Shown: positions 1-7,058, counted from the stretch's first letter. The stretch is 9,929 bases of DNA from Bacillota bacterium (GCA_021779415.1 JAJYAS010000074.1:1-9929); one strand, 5' to 3'. Translations and numbers: made by a program. The notes: generated from the sequence alone by a model not told the origin.

Positions 1-1
1 T

Positions 2-814
2 CATGCTATACTTCAAGGCAAGACCTTAGGGATGATTTTCACGAAGTCTTCGACGCGGACTCGGGTTTCTTTTGAAGTAGGGATGTATCAACTTGGAGGG
101 CATGCACTTTTTTTGAGCGGACGGGATATCCAACTAGGAAGAGGAGAAACCATCGCTGATACCGCGCGTGTTCTTTCACGGATGGTCGATGGCATTATGA
201 TTCGTACCTTTAGCCATCAAGAAGTCCTAGATTTGGCCGAATTTTCCTCAATTCCGATTATTAATGGACTAACGGATCTGCTTCATCCCTGTCAGGTTCT
301 GGCAGACCTCATGACCATCCAAGAGCATAAAGGCCACTTAGCAGGCTTAAAGTTAGCCTACATTGGAGATGGGAATAACATGGCTCATTCCCTGATGTAT
401 GGCGGAGCAAAGATGGGATTGCATGTCGTGATTGCTTCTCCTCCTGGCTATAAGCCAGATCCGGTTGTTGTTGCCATGGCCCAGGCAGATGCCAAAGCGA
501 ACGGCGGGAGTGTAGAAGTGGTGGATGATCCCTTAGAAGCCGTAAAGGGTGCTGATGTGCTGTACACGGATGTTTGGGCGAGTATGGGACAGGAGGCAGA
601 GGCCAAAGTGCGAATGGCGGCTTTCGAAGGATATCAAATTAATTCGCACGTTCTGAAACGGGCGAACGAAGCTGCTATTGTCCTGCATTGCCTTCCAGCT
701 CACCGTGGAGAGGAAATTACGGATGAAGTGATTGAAGGAGCTCAGTCGGTCGTCTTTGAAGAGGCAGAAAATCGCTTGCATGCCCAAAAGGCGATTATGG
801 CGCTAGTGATGTAG
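2..814 (+). CDS. argF: Ornithine carbamoyltransferase, 3' part (5' end outside window)
   Basis: Transfers the carbamoyl group of carbamoyl phosphate to ornithine to give citrulline, in the cytoplasm; sixth step of arginine synthesis. The reading frame is open from base 2, and 270 residues are visible. The family is usually about 310 residues, so roughly 40 N-terminal residues are missing; the first in-frame ATG (32) is internal. The sequence shows the carbamoyl-phosphate motif STRTR (bases 50-64), HPCQ (284-295), the ornithine-loop motif with SMG (around 569-595) and HCLPAHRG (686-709) carrying the conserved Cys. All key motifs in the visible part are intact. argG and argH follow on the same strand, which supports a biosynthetic rather than a catabolic (arginine deiminase) role. 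No clear terminator follows the stop codon. The alternative, another transcarbamylase, is unlikely because of the SMG and HCLP motifs. Confidence 0.96.
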   Translation, partial: HAILQGKTLGMIFTKSSTRTRVSFEVGMYQLGGHALFLSGRDIQLGRGETIADTARVLSRMVDGIMIRTFSHQEVLDLAEFSSIPIINGLTDLLHPCQVLADLMTIQEHKGHLAGLKLAYIGDGNNMAHSLMYGGAKMGLHVVIASPPGYKPDPVVVAMAQADAKANGGSVEVVDDPLEAVKGADVLYTDVWASMGQEAEAKVRMAAFEGYQINSHVLKRANEAAIVLHCLPAHRGEEITDEVIEGAQSVVFEEAENRLHAQKAIMALVM

Positions 815-833
815 ATTTGCTTAAGGAAGGCTT

Positions 834-859
834 CTTGACTTGCATACTTGACTTGTATA
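834..859 (+). repeat. 13-bp tandem direct repeat in the argG promoter
   Basis: Two adjacent copies, CTTGACTTGCATA (834-846) and CTTGACTTGTATA (847-859), differ at one base. The first copy supplies the -35 hexamer of the predicted promoter, and the second fills most of the spacer and runs into the -10. It could be a binding site for a regulator acting as a dimer, or simply a chance duplication. It does not resemble the known arginine-repressor (ArgR/AhrC) operator. Confidence 0.7.
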
Positions 860-863
860 TGAT
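835..863 (+). promoter_or_regulatory. Predicted sigma-A promoter for argG(H)
   Basis: TTGACT (835-840), a 17-bp spacer and TATGAT (858-863) differ from the housekeeping consensus by one base in each hexamer with ideal spacing. Transcription would start near 870, about 150 nt upstream of argG, leaving a long leader. A 10-bp perfect palindrome, GGAAATTTCC (873-882), lies just after the predicted start and could be an operator. The hairpin at 964-992 would be in the leader. No T-box or recognised riboswitch was seen. Confidence 0.65.
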
Positions 864-963
864 TTCTACGAGGGAAATTTCCGATAGACTTTTGAGGAAA
901 ACGATCTACTTTTCAAGGATAATTAAGTCAAAGAATAAATCGGGGTTTTGTATGTAAATGTAA

Positions 964-992
964 GGAAGCACGAGAACCGTCCCCTTGCTTCC
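964..992 (+). repeat. REP-like hairpin element in the argF-argG gap
   Basis: Perfect 7-bp inverted arms, GGAAGCA (964-970) and TGCTTCC (986-992), enclose a 15-nt loop containing GAACCGTCCCC. From memory, GGGGACGGTTC cores within short palindromes recur as dispersed intergenic repeats in many clostridial genomes, often linked to IS200/REP-associated (Y1) transposases. The assignment is inference from that resemblance, since only one copy lies in this window. There is no T-run after it, so it is not an intrinsic terminator. It ends 13 nt before the argG Shine-Dalgarno. Confidence 0.45.
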
Positions 993-1018
993 AATATCGA
1001 AAAAGAGGGAGATCGAAC

Positions 1019-2227
1019 ATGAAAAAAGTTGTTTTAGCTTATTCTGGTGGATTGGATACGTCAATTATTATCCCTTGGCTTAAGGAAACTTACGGGTATG
1101 AAGTGATTGCCATGGCGGCAGATCTTGGACAAGGGGAAGAGTTAGCTCCTCTTCAGGAAAAGGCAACGAAGAGTGGCGCCAGCAAATTGTATATTGAAGA
1201 TCTGAGAGAAGAATTTGTCACGGAATTTATCTTTCAGACGTTAAAGGCCGGGGCGGTTTATGAAGGGGATTATCTTTTGGGAACCTCGTTTGCTCGTCCT
1301 CTAATTGCCCGTCGCTTAGTGGAAATTGCGGAGAAGGAAGGCGCAGTGGCGATTGCCCATGGCGCAACAGGCAAAGGGAATGACCAAGTTCGCTTTGAAT
1401 TGAGTGTTAAGGCCCTCAATCCCGACTTGGAAATCATCGCTCCCTGGCGTATCTGGGATCTCAAGAGCAGGGAAGATTGCATTGACTATGCCGAAGCGCG
1501 TGGAATTCCTGTGCCTGTTACTAAAGACCGTCCGTATAGCATGGATCGCAATCTTTGGCATTTGAGCCATGAGGGAGGGGATCTGGAGGATCCCTGGAAT
1601 GAACCCAAACGTGACCTTTATTTGCTGGGCGTTTCTCCAGAGGATGCCCCTGATGAGGCGACCTACCTCGAACTCGGCTTTGAACAAGGGGTTCCCACCT
1701 TGTTAAATGGAGAGAAAATTGCTCCGGTGGCTTTACTGGAAACTCTCAATGAATTGGGCGGGAAAAACGGGATTGGAATTGTCGATATGGTGGAAAACCG
1801 TCTCGTCGGGATGAAATCGCGTGGGGTTTATGAGACACCAGGAGGGACGATTCTCTATACAGCGCATAAGGCCTTGGAACATCTCACACTTGATCGCCTC
1901 ACACTCCATTACAAAGAACAGATAGCCTTAAAATATGCTGAAGTTGTTTATGATGGATTATGGTATTCTCCGCTGCGCGAGGGCTTAGATGCCTTCGTCA
2001 ATGTGACTCAGAAAAACGTCACGGGGACAGTGCGACTGAAATTATACAAAGGAAATTGTTCCTTAGCGGGTGTAAAATCCCCCTATTCTCTTTATAATGA
2101 AGCGTATGCGACCTTTGGTGAGGACGGAGTGTATGATCAAAAGGATGCAGGCGGCTTTATTAATCTCTTCGGGTTGCCGTTAAAAGTAAGAGCTTTAATG
2201 GAGAAACAATCAGGGTTGCGTAAATAA
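1019..2227 (+). CDS. argG: Argininosuccinate synthase
   Basis: Joins citrulline and aspartate using ATP to form argininosuccinate, the penultimate step of arginine synthesis, in the cytoplasm. The 402-residue product matches the family's usual length of about 400. Visible motifs are the N-type ATP-pyrophosphatase loop YSGGLDTS (residues 8-15), the [14 protein letters not shown] block (114-127) and YSMDRNLWH (173-181), all typical and intact. The ATG is preceded by AGAGGGAG (1004-1011) at a spacing of 7 nt, and the protein begins in the normal way ([11 protein letters not shown]). It lies 204 bp after argF with its own predicted promoter and is followed by a terminator hairpin before argH. It can therefore probably be transcribed apart from both neighbours. 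Confidence 0.98.
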   Translation: MKKVVLAYSGGLDTSIIIPWLKETYGYEVIAMAADLGQGEELAPLQEKATKSGASKLYIEDLREEFVTEFIFQTLKAGAVYEGDYLLGTSFARPLIARRLVEIAEKEGAVAIAHGATGKGNDQVRFELSVKALNPDLEIIAPWRIWDLKSREDCIDYAEARGIPVPVTKDRPYSMDRNLWHLSHEGGDLEDPWNEPKRDLYLLGVSPEDAPDEATYLELGFEQGVPTLLNGEKIAPVALLETLNELGGKNGIGIVDMVENRLVGMKSRGVYETPGGTILYTAHKALEHLTLDRLTLHYKEQIALKYAEVVYDGLWYSPLREGLDAFVNVTQKNVTGTVRLKLYKGNCSLAGVKSPYSLYNEAYATFGEDGVYDQKDAGGFINLFGLPLKVRALMEKQSGLRK

Positions 2228-2249
2228 GATGATCTTCAAGTGATGTTAG

Positions 2250-2285
2250 AGGATGGGGGCAGGGTGCCCCCTCCTGCTTTTTTTT
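2250..2285 (+). terminator. Intrinsic terminator between argG and argH
   Basis: GGGGGCA (2255-2261) pairs with TGCCCCC (2265-2271) around a GGG loop. AGGA (2250-2253) and TCCT (2272-2275) extend the stem past a single bulged T. A GC pair of bases and eight T residues (2278-2285) follow. This is a strong rho-independent terminator 23 bp after the argG stop codon. Only 32 bp remain before argH, so argH must rely on read-through or on a promoter inside argG or the hairpin region. Confidence 0.85.
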
Positions 2286-2317
2286 CGGTAATAAAAACCA
2301 TGAAAGGAAGATGAAAC

Positions 2318-3700
2318 GTGAAACTCTGGGGCGGACGTTTTGAAAAAACTACGGATGCATTGGTGGAAGATTTTCATTCCTCAATTCGCTTCGACCAACG
2401 TTTGTACAAACAAGATATCCTAGGGAGCATTGCCCATGCGAGAATGCTCGGAAGTGTTGAGGTTATCTCGGAAGAGGAAGCAAATCAGTTGATGGCAGGG
2501 TTAATCGAGATCTTAGACGATATTCAGGCGGGAAAGGTAAAATTCGAGATCGGCGCAGAGGATATTCATATGAATGTGGAAAAGCTTTTGACCGAGCGAA
2601 TTGGGCCAGTGGGGAAAAAACTACATACGGGACGAAGTCGGAATGACCAAGTCGCTTTGGACCTAAGGCTTTATTTGAGAGAGGAAATTGACCATACCAA
2701 AAACTTAGTAGAACAGTTGCTTCAAACTCTCCTGCATTTAGCAGAAGATCATCTTGAAACCTGGATGCCAGGCTATACTCATTTGCAAAAAGCCCAGCCG
2801 ATCACCTTGGCCCATCACTTAATGGCCTACGTGCAAATGTTTTTGCGTGACCTTGGTCGGCTCAAAGATACTCGGAAGCGTTTGAATAGCTCCCCACTCG
2901 GCTCAGGGGCTATGGCAGGAACGACGTTTCCGCTTGACCGAGAGAAAGTCGCCACGGAATTAGGCTTTGATGGCGTTACCTTAAATAGCTTAGATGGGGT
3001 GAGCGACCGGGATTTTGCTCTGGAATTTCTAGCTGCTGCATCCATTCTTATGATGCACTTAAGCAGAATGTGTGAAGAGCTCGTCCTTTGGTCCAGCGGG
3101 GAATTTCAGTTTATTTCCATGGACGATGGGTATTCCACAGGGTCAAGTATCATGCCCCAAAAGAAAAACCCAGATGTGGCAGAATTGGTGAGGGGAAAAA
3201 CTGGGCGAGTTTATGGTGATTTAATGGCCCTCTTAACGGTTATGAAAGGCCTGCCCCTTGCTTATAATAAAGATATGCAAGAGGATAAAGAACAGGTCTT
3301 TGATGCGACGGATACGATTCAAAAATGCTTGCTCGTCGTAGAGCCGATGCTCAGAACCATGCAGGTTCATCGTTCTACTATGGCTTGGGGGGCAAAAGGT
3401 GGGTTCACGAATGCTACGGATCTGGCCGATTATTTGGCGAAGAAAGGGGTGCCTTTCCGGGAGGCGCATGAGCTAGTGGGACGGATTGTTTTGCACTGCA
3501 GTAAACTAGAAATTGGGCTGGAAGAGTTAAGTTTAAGCGACTATCAGAAGCTTTCCCCAATTTTCGCAGACGATCTGTTTGAAGCGATTGGAATTGAGCA
3601 TTGCGTCCGCGCCCGAAAGATCACGGGAGGACCTTCACCCAACACAGTTGCGGAAGGAATTCGAGTAAGTCGTCAAGTTCTAGAACAACTAATCTGGTAG
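2318..3700 (+). CDS. argH: Argininosuccinate lyase
   Basis: Splits argininosuccinate into arginine and fumarate, the last step of arginine synthesis; a cytoplasmic homotetramer in this superfamily (fumarase/aspartase fold). The 460 residues match the family length. Motifs seen are HTGRSRNDQ (residues 103-111), YTHLQKAQP (153-161) with the general acid/base His, [14 protein letters not shown] (191-204), and the signature loop [12 protein letters not shown] (275-286) with the catalytic Ser; none is degraded. The start is GTG, preceded by AAGGAAG (2304-2310) at 7 nt, and gives the standard MKLWGGRF N-terminus. It follows argG by 90 bp, separated by a terminator. No strong terminator lies directly after the stop; the next candidate is at 3987-4020. 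Confidence 0.98.
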   Translation: MKLWGGRFEKTTDALVEDFHSSIRFDQRLYKQDILGSIAHARMLGSVEVISEEEANQLMAGLIEILDDIQAGKVKFEIGAEDIHMNVEKLLTERIGPVGKKLHTGRSRNDQVALDLRLYLREEIDHTKNLVEQLLQTLLHLAEDHLETWMPGYTHLQKAQPITLAHHLMAYVQMFLRDLGRLKDTRKRLNSSPLGSGAMAGTTFPLDREKVATELGFDGVTLNSLDGVSDRDFALEFLAAASILMMHLSRMCEELVLWSSGEFQFISMDDGYSTGSSIMPQKKNPDVAELVRGKTGRVYGDLMALLTVMKGLPLAYNKDMQEDKEQVFDATDTIQKCLLVVEPMLRTMQVHRSTMAWGAKGGFTNATDLADYLAKKGVPFREAHELVGRIVLHCSKLEIGLEELSLSDYQKLSPIFADDLFEAIGIEHCVRARKITGGPSPNTVAEGIRVSRQVLEQLIW

Positions 3701-3709
3701 TTTTCCACA
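3701..3709 (+). promoter_or_regulatory. Single DnaA-box-like site after argH
   Basis: TTTTCCACA directly follows the argH stop codon and fits the relaxed DnaA-box consensus TTWTNCACA. It points in the opposite direction to the main cluster at 3871-3975, with the AT-rich block between them. Alone it would be unremarkable; it gains interest only from the cluster nearby. Confidence 0.4.
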
Positions 3710-3710
3710 G

Positions 3711-3840
3711 CGAAGAGTTCAGAAATTTAAAATAACGGATACTAAAGTTAAAGAAACTGAATATTTACCTAGTTAATGGTAAACATAATAAAAACTTTTA
3801 TTAACCAGTCTTTTTATATGCTTCATTTCGGGTTCTAGGT
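3711..3840. other. AT-rich gene-free block next to the DnaA-box cluster
   Basis: This stretch is visibly much richer in A and T than the flanking genes and has no plausible coding frame. It contains a perfect 7-bp inverted repeat, AATAAAA/TTTTATT (3787-3802), with a 2-nt gap. No clear -35/-10 pair was found. Its position beside DnaA-box sequences is what one expects of a DNA-unwinding element, but an ordinary AT-rich intergenic region looks the same. Confidence 0.4.
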
Positions 3841-3870
3841 TTAGTTACTAACAGAATTATTCAAATCACC

Positions 3871-3975
3871 TGTGCATAATGTGGATAACTCTGTGGATAA
3901 TATCGAAATAGATCACGTTTTAAGGTGGATAAGCTTGGGATAGACGGGGGATAAATAGTTCTTTCTTGTGGATAA
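3871..3975 (-). promoter_or_regulatory. Cluster of DnaA boxes (five or six sites)
   Basis: Three perfect copies of the DnaA box (TGTGGATAA, i.e. TTATCCACA on the minus strand) lie at 3880-3888, 3892-3900 and 3967-3975. TGTGCATAA (3871-3879) also fits the consensus TTWTNCACA, and GGTGGATAA (3924-3932) is an 8/9 match. GGGGGATAA (3946-3954) is only 7/9. All point the same way, and the first two abut exactly. Such density in about 105 bp is far above chance and implies binding of the initiator DnaA. Bacillus subtilis has DnaA-box clusters outside oriC that titrate DnaA or control genes. No dnaA or dnaN gene is in the window, so whether this is an origin, a titration site or a transcriptional control site is unresolved. 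Confidence 0.75.
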
Positions 3976-3986
3976 CGTTTTCTTCC

Positions 3987-4020
3987 AACCTAGAGGAATT
4001 TCCCTTTAGGTTTTTATTTT
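3987..4020 (+). terminator. Terminator-like hairpin upstream of pncB
   Basis: AACCTAGAGG (3987-3996) pairs with CCTTTAGGTT (4003-4012), ten pairs with one G-T wobble, around the 6-nt loop AATTTC. TTTATTTT follows (4013-4020). This fits a rho-independent terminator on the plus strand. It is 286 bp after argH and 134 bp before pncB, so it may end argH read-through transcription, end an unseen short transcript, or serve as an attenuator for pncB. No competing antiterminator structure was worked out. Confidence 0.6.
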
Positions 4021-4106
4021 AGATTTTAGGCAGGAAATTTCAGAGGAAAGGTCGAAACCTTCACGCATGTCTGATTAAGTTTAGGGTATCAGCACAAATT
4101 TTGGGT

Positions 4107-4125
4107 CCGTTTAAATAAACTACGG
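4107..4125. repeat. Imperfect palindrome upstream of pncB
   Basis: CCGTTTAAATAAACTACGG has CCGT/ACGG ends and an inner GTTTA/TAAAC inverted repeat, and lies 29 bp before the pncB start codon. Its position suits an operator of the NAD salvage operon. It does not match any regulator site I can name with certainty, and no promoter hexamers around it are convincing. The rest of 4021-4106 and 4126-4141 shows nothing recognisable. Confidence 0.3.
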
Positions 4126-4141
4126 ATTGCGAGTATGAAGC

Positions 4142-4145
4142 GAGG
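4142..4145 (+). promoter_or_regulatory. Ribosome binding site deciding the pncB start
   Basis: GAGG, within GAAGCGAGG (4137-4145), lies 9 nt before the ATG at 4155 but only 3 nt before the in-frame TTG at 4149. The spacing favours the ATG, which shortens the protein by two residues compared with the TTG. Confidence 0.6.
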
Positions 4146-4154
4146 CTATTGTTA

Positions 4155-5612
4155 ATGGAAAATCTAACGATGCTAACGGACCTATATCAGTTAACAATGA
4201 TGCAGGGTTATTTAGTTAACGGTTGTCGTGATAAGGAAGCTGTATTTGATGTCTTCTTTCGCACGCTTCCCTTTAAAGGGGGGTATGCCCTAGTCTCAGG
4301 ACTTGAACAAGTGGTGGAATATATTGAAAGCCTCACCTTTCGGGAAGAGGATTTGGCGTATTTGCGAAGCCTAAACCTTTTTAGTGGGGACTTTATCGAA
4401 GAACTGCGTAACTTCCGCTTTACGGGGGATATTGACGCGGTTCCAGAAGGGACACCAGTGTTCCCGTATGAACCATTGATCAGGGTCAAAGGGCGAATTT
4501 TTGAAACCCAGCTCTTAGAGACCGCCATTTTGAACTTGGTGAACTTTGAGACCTTGATTGCAACGAAAGCTTCAAGGGTTGTAGCGGCGGCCAACGGGGG
4601 GCCCATTATGGAATTTGGTTTGCGAAGAGCACAAGGGCCTGATGCAGGAACCTTGGGAGCTCGGGCGGCCTTTATAGGGGGGTGTCAATCTACGTCCAAT
4701 GTCTTGGCAGGAGAACGTTACGGTATTCCTGTTTCGGGCACTCAAGCGCACAGTTGGATTCAGTGTTTTCCCTCGGAATTAGAGGCATTTCGAGCCTATG
4801 CCCGCACGTTCCCGGATAACTGCTTGTTGCTGGTAGATACATATAGTGTCTTAGAATCTGGTGTTCCAAATGCGATTAAGGTTGGGCTGGAACTGGAAGC
4901 AGAGGGACATCATTTTCAAGGGATTCGGCTCGATAGCGGAGATTTAACGTATTTGTCGAGAGAAGCCCGTCGTATGCTTGATGAAGCGGGACTCAAGAGT
5001 GCGATAATCGTAGGGTCCAATGATTTAGACGAAGAAACCATCTTCGCCATTCGTTCCCAAGGGGCACTGATTGATGCCTGGGGAGTTGGGACCCACCTCA
5101 TTACATCCAAGGATAGTCCTTCTTTGGGGGGGGTTTACAAACTGGCAGCAGAGGGAGAAGAGGGAGTTTTTCATCCTCGTCTTAAAGTCTCTGAGAATAT
5201 AGCCAAGATCACAAACCCGGGAATTAAGAAAATCGTGCGTTTTTATGATCGTGCGGGAAAAGCAATGGCGGATGTGATTGCCTTAGAAGATGAAGTTTTT
5301 AATGAACGGAAATCCCTCGAGATTTTCGACCCCATTCAGACATGGAAACGAAAGACTTTAAAGAATTTCCATACTAGAGAACTCTTAGTCCCTATTTTTA
5401 GAGGGGGAAGACGGGTTTATGAATTACCCAAGCTCCAAGAGATTCAGGCCTATGCCAAAAAGGAATTGAACACCTTCTGGGATGAGGTTAAACGTTTAAC
5501 GAATCCGCACCGTTACATCGTGGATTTATCGGCTAATCTCTTTGAACTAAAACAACAGTTACTTTTGACAATTCATAATGATATTAAAGCAAATAATCAA
5601 GGGGTGGAGTAA
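4155..5612 (+). CDS. pncB: Nicotinate phosphoribosyltransferase
   Basis: Condenses nicotinate with phosphoribosyl pyrophosphate to nicotinate mononucleotide, the entry step of Preiss-Handler NAD salvage; cytoplasmic. From the ATG at 4155 the product has 485 residues, usual for the longer bacterial form. The N-terminus (LTDLYQLTMMQGY), EFGLRRAQG (residues 153-161), the GTQAHSW segment with the His that is phosphorylated in this family (about 199), GIRLDSGDL (256-264) and the VGTHLITSKDSPSLGGVYKLA region are all typical. A TTG at 4149 is a possible earlier start but sits too close to the ribosome binding site. The gene leads a tight operon with nadE starting one base after its stop codon. An eight-G run (5126-5133) codes for the conserved GG of SLGGVYK and is a possible slippage point. 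Transcription signals are not obvious; see the upstream palindrome and hairpin. Confidence 0.95.
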   Translation: MENLTMLTDLYQLTMMQGYLVNGCRDKEAVFDVFFRTLPFKGGYALVSGLEQVVEYIESLTFREEDLAYLRSLNLFSGDFIEELRNFRFTGDIDAVPEGTPVFPYEPLIRVKGRIFETQLLETAILNLVNFETLIATKASRVVAAANGGPIMEFGLRRAQGPDAGTLGARAAFIGGCQSTSNVLAGERYGIPVSGTQAHSWIQCFPSELEAFRAYARTFPDNCLLLVDTYSVLESGVPNAIKVGLELEAEGHHFQGIRLDSGDLTYLSREARRMLDEAGLKSAIIVGSNDLDEETIFAIRSQGALIDAWGVGTHLITSKDSPSLGGVYKLAAEGEEGVFHPRLKVSENIAKITNPGIKKIVRFYDRAGKAMADVIALEDEVFNERKSLEIFDPIQTWKRKTLKNFHTRELLVPIFRGGRRVYELPKLQEIQAYAKKELNTFWDEVKRLTNPHRYIVDLSANLFELKQQLLLTIHNDIKANNQGVE

Positions 5613-5613
5613 G

Positions 5614-6387
5614 ATGTGGACAGATATTGAATTATCGGAACGTATTGATCAAACGGTAAATTGGTTGCGTGAAAAGGTTGCCGAGGCCAACGCCAGAGGG
5701 GTAGTCGTGGGGATCTCAGGGGGGGTTGACTCCGCAGTGGTCGCTGGGCTTTGTAGCATGGCCTTTCCTGATAATACTATTGGGGTGATTATGCCGAGTC
5801 AGTCAAACCCAGAAGACAGGGAGGATGCTCTCTGGATTGCAGAAGGCTTTGAGTTAAGGCCGTTGGAAGTGAACTTGGGTGGTGCCCATACACAGGTCAT
5901 GGGACAAGTTAAGAAGGGTTTGGAAGATCAAGGATACGATTTAGTGGGAGAAAAAATGAGTCAGGGGAATTTAAAGGCCCGTTTGCGGATGTCTACGCTG
6001 TATGCCGTGGCTAACGCTATGAATTATCTGGTTGTCGGCACGGATAATGCGCCAGAAAGCTATACCGGATATTTCACGAAATATGGTGATGGCGGTGTCG
6101 ATCTCTTACCGATTAGTTCACTCACTAAAACAGAGGTGCGCGCTTGGGCGAGGATGTTAGGACTTCCTATGAGAATTGCTACTCGTGTTCCAACTGCAGG
6201 GTTATGGCCCGGTCAGACGGATGAGTCTGAATTGGGACTAACCTATGATTTGATTGATCGTTACTTACTTGGGGAAGAAGTTTCCCCTGAGGTCAAAGAA
6301 CGCATCGAAACGTTGCATCGCCAGAGTGAGCATAAACGGCATCTTCCTCCCAGTCTTGAACTCCCTAAATTAAAGGGGTTAGACTGA
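5614..6387 (+). CDS. nadE: NAD(+) synthetase, ammonia-dependent type
   Basis: Converts nicotinate adenine dinucleotide to NAD with ATP and ammonia, the last step of NAD synthesis; cytoplasmic dimer in this family. The 257 residues contain only the synthetase domain, with no N-terminal glutaminase (nitrilase) domain, so ammonia is the expected nitrogen donor. Motifs are the ATP-pyrophosphatase loop SGGVDS (residues 35-40), RLRMSTLYAVAN, GTDNAPE and TGYFTKYGDGGVDLLPI, and an LWPGQTDESELG segment near the end, all as in the family. The ATG at 5614 is preferred: AAGGGG (5599-5604) and GGAG (5606-5609) precede it, and it starts just after the pncB stop. An in-frame ATG at 5578 would overlap pncB by 35 bases and add an unusual N-terminus. 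Tight coupling to pncB indicates co-transcription in NAD salvage. Confidence 0.95.
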   Translation: MWTDIELSERIDQTVNWLREKVAEANARGVVVGISGGVDSAVVAGLCSMAFPDNTIGVIMPSQSNPEDREDALWIAEGFELRPLEVNLGGAHTQVMGQVKKGLEDQGYDLVGEKMSQGNLKARLRMSTLYAVANAMNYLVVGTDNAPESYTGYFTKYGDGGVDLLPISSLTKTEVRAWARMLGLPMRIATRVPTAGLWPGQTDESELGLTYDLIDRYLLGEEVSPEVKERIETLHRQSEHKRHLPPSLELPKLKGLD

Positions 6388-6388
6388 C

Positions 6389-6961
6389 GTGAGGATTGGA
6401 ATTGATATTGACGGTGTCGTTTCGGATAGTTATCCGTTTTGGCTACAGGAATTGAATCGGCATTTTGGCAAGAACGTTGCCGTCATTACGGATTATCAAA
6501 TGCATCTGGACTTTGATGTTCCGAAAGAGGAAATCAACAATTACTTTGTCGGTAATGCGGAACACTTACTCTCAATGCCTGAAGTCGTTTCTGGAGCCAA
6601 AGAAGGAATTGAAACCCTTCTCAGAGAAGGACATGAAGTGATTTATGTTACTGCCCGTACACCTGCGGAAAAGGATGTCACCCTGCGATGGCTTACTATG
6701 AAAGGAATTCCCTATGAACAGGTTCTTTTCGCCGGGTTAAGCAGCAAGTTAGAGTTAGTCAAGCAATGGGAAATCGAGGCCTTTATAGAAGATTACCAGG
6801 TTAATGCCAAATTGATTGCGGAAAGCGGAGTTCCGGTATTATTACTTGACGCCAGCTATAACCAAGAGGAGCTCCCGACTGGCATTATCCGCTGTCAGAA
6901 CTGGGATGATATTGTACAGGGGATAGAGGGGATTCAAGCCAAAGAAGGCGCAAAAGGATAA
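6389..6961 (+). CDS. HAD-superfamily 5'(3')-nucleotidase-like protein
   Basis: Likely a cytoplasmic, Mg-dependent phosphatase acting on a nucleotide, of the NT5C/5'-deoxyribonucleotidase-like HAD family. The 190 residues show HAD motif I, DIDGVVSD (residues 6-13), with nucleophile Asp6 and acid/base Asp8, motif II in VTARTP (87-92), a Lys at 120 suited to motif III, and motif IV FIEDY (132-136). The start is GTG with AAGGGG (6373-6378) 10 nt upstream, and only one base separates it from the nadE stop. It therefore belongs to the pncB-nadE operon. That context suggests a pyridine nucleotide or its mononucleotide as substrate, but this is inference; family members also act on deoxynucleotides or uncharacterised phosphates. 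The assignment to HAD is firm, the substrate is unknown. Confidence 0.8.
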   Translation: MRIGIDIDGVVSDSYPFWLQELNRHFGKNVAVITDYQMHLDFDVPKEEINNYFVGNAEHLLSMPEVVSGAKEGIETLLREGHEVIYVTARTPAEKDVTLRWLTMKGIPYEQVLFAGLSSKLELVKQWEIEAFIEDYQVNAKLIAESGVPVLLLDASYNQEELPTGIIRCQNWDDIVQGIEGIQAKEGAKG

Positions 6962-7010
6962 TTCCTAGGACAGAAGCTGTACTAACAAGACATTGTAGAT
7001 GAAATGCAAG

Positions 7011-7047
7011 AAAAGGGTTAGCCACTCATGGATGGCTAACCCTTTTT
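7011..7047. terminator. Strong terminator between converging genes
   Basis: AAAAGGGTTAGCCA (7011-7024) and its exact complement (7033-7046) form a 14-bp stem around the 8-nt loop CTCATGGA, with five T residues at 7043-7047. It ends the pncB operon. On the minus strand it lies 12 bp after the murC stop, and the stem there ends in TTTTC, so it probably serves both directions. The 49 bases between 6962 and 7010 show nothing else. Confidence 0.92.
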
Positions 7048-7058
7048 CACGGTCAATA

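Noticed and set aside
815..1018. Arginine-repressor (ArgR/AhrC) boxes upstream of argG
   Set aside because: No pair of TGAAT/ATTCA-like half-sites with proper spacing was found by eye.
1270..1687. Minus-strand open frames inside argG
   Set aside because: They lie opposite a well-conserved gene and their products are low in recognisable motifs; treated as antisense shadows.
3787..3802. Inverted repeat AATAAAA/TTTTATT as the argH terminator
   Set aside because: The stem is entirely A-T with a 2-nt loop, too weak for intrinsic termination.
3701..4148. The gap as the chromosome's main oriC
   Set aside because: Firmicute origins normally flank dnaA, which is absent here; kept only as a DnaA-box cluster of unknown role.
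5578..5613. Earlier in-frame ATG for nadE at 5578
   Set aside because: It would overlap pncB by 35 bases and adds 12 residues not typical of the family, while the ATG at 5614 has a good ribosome binding site.
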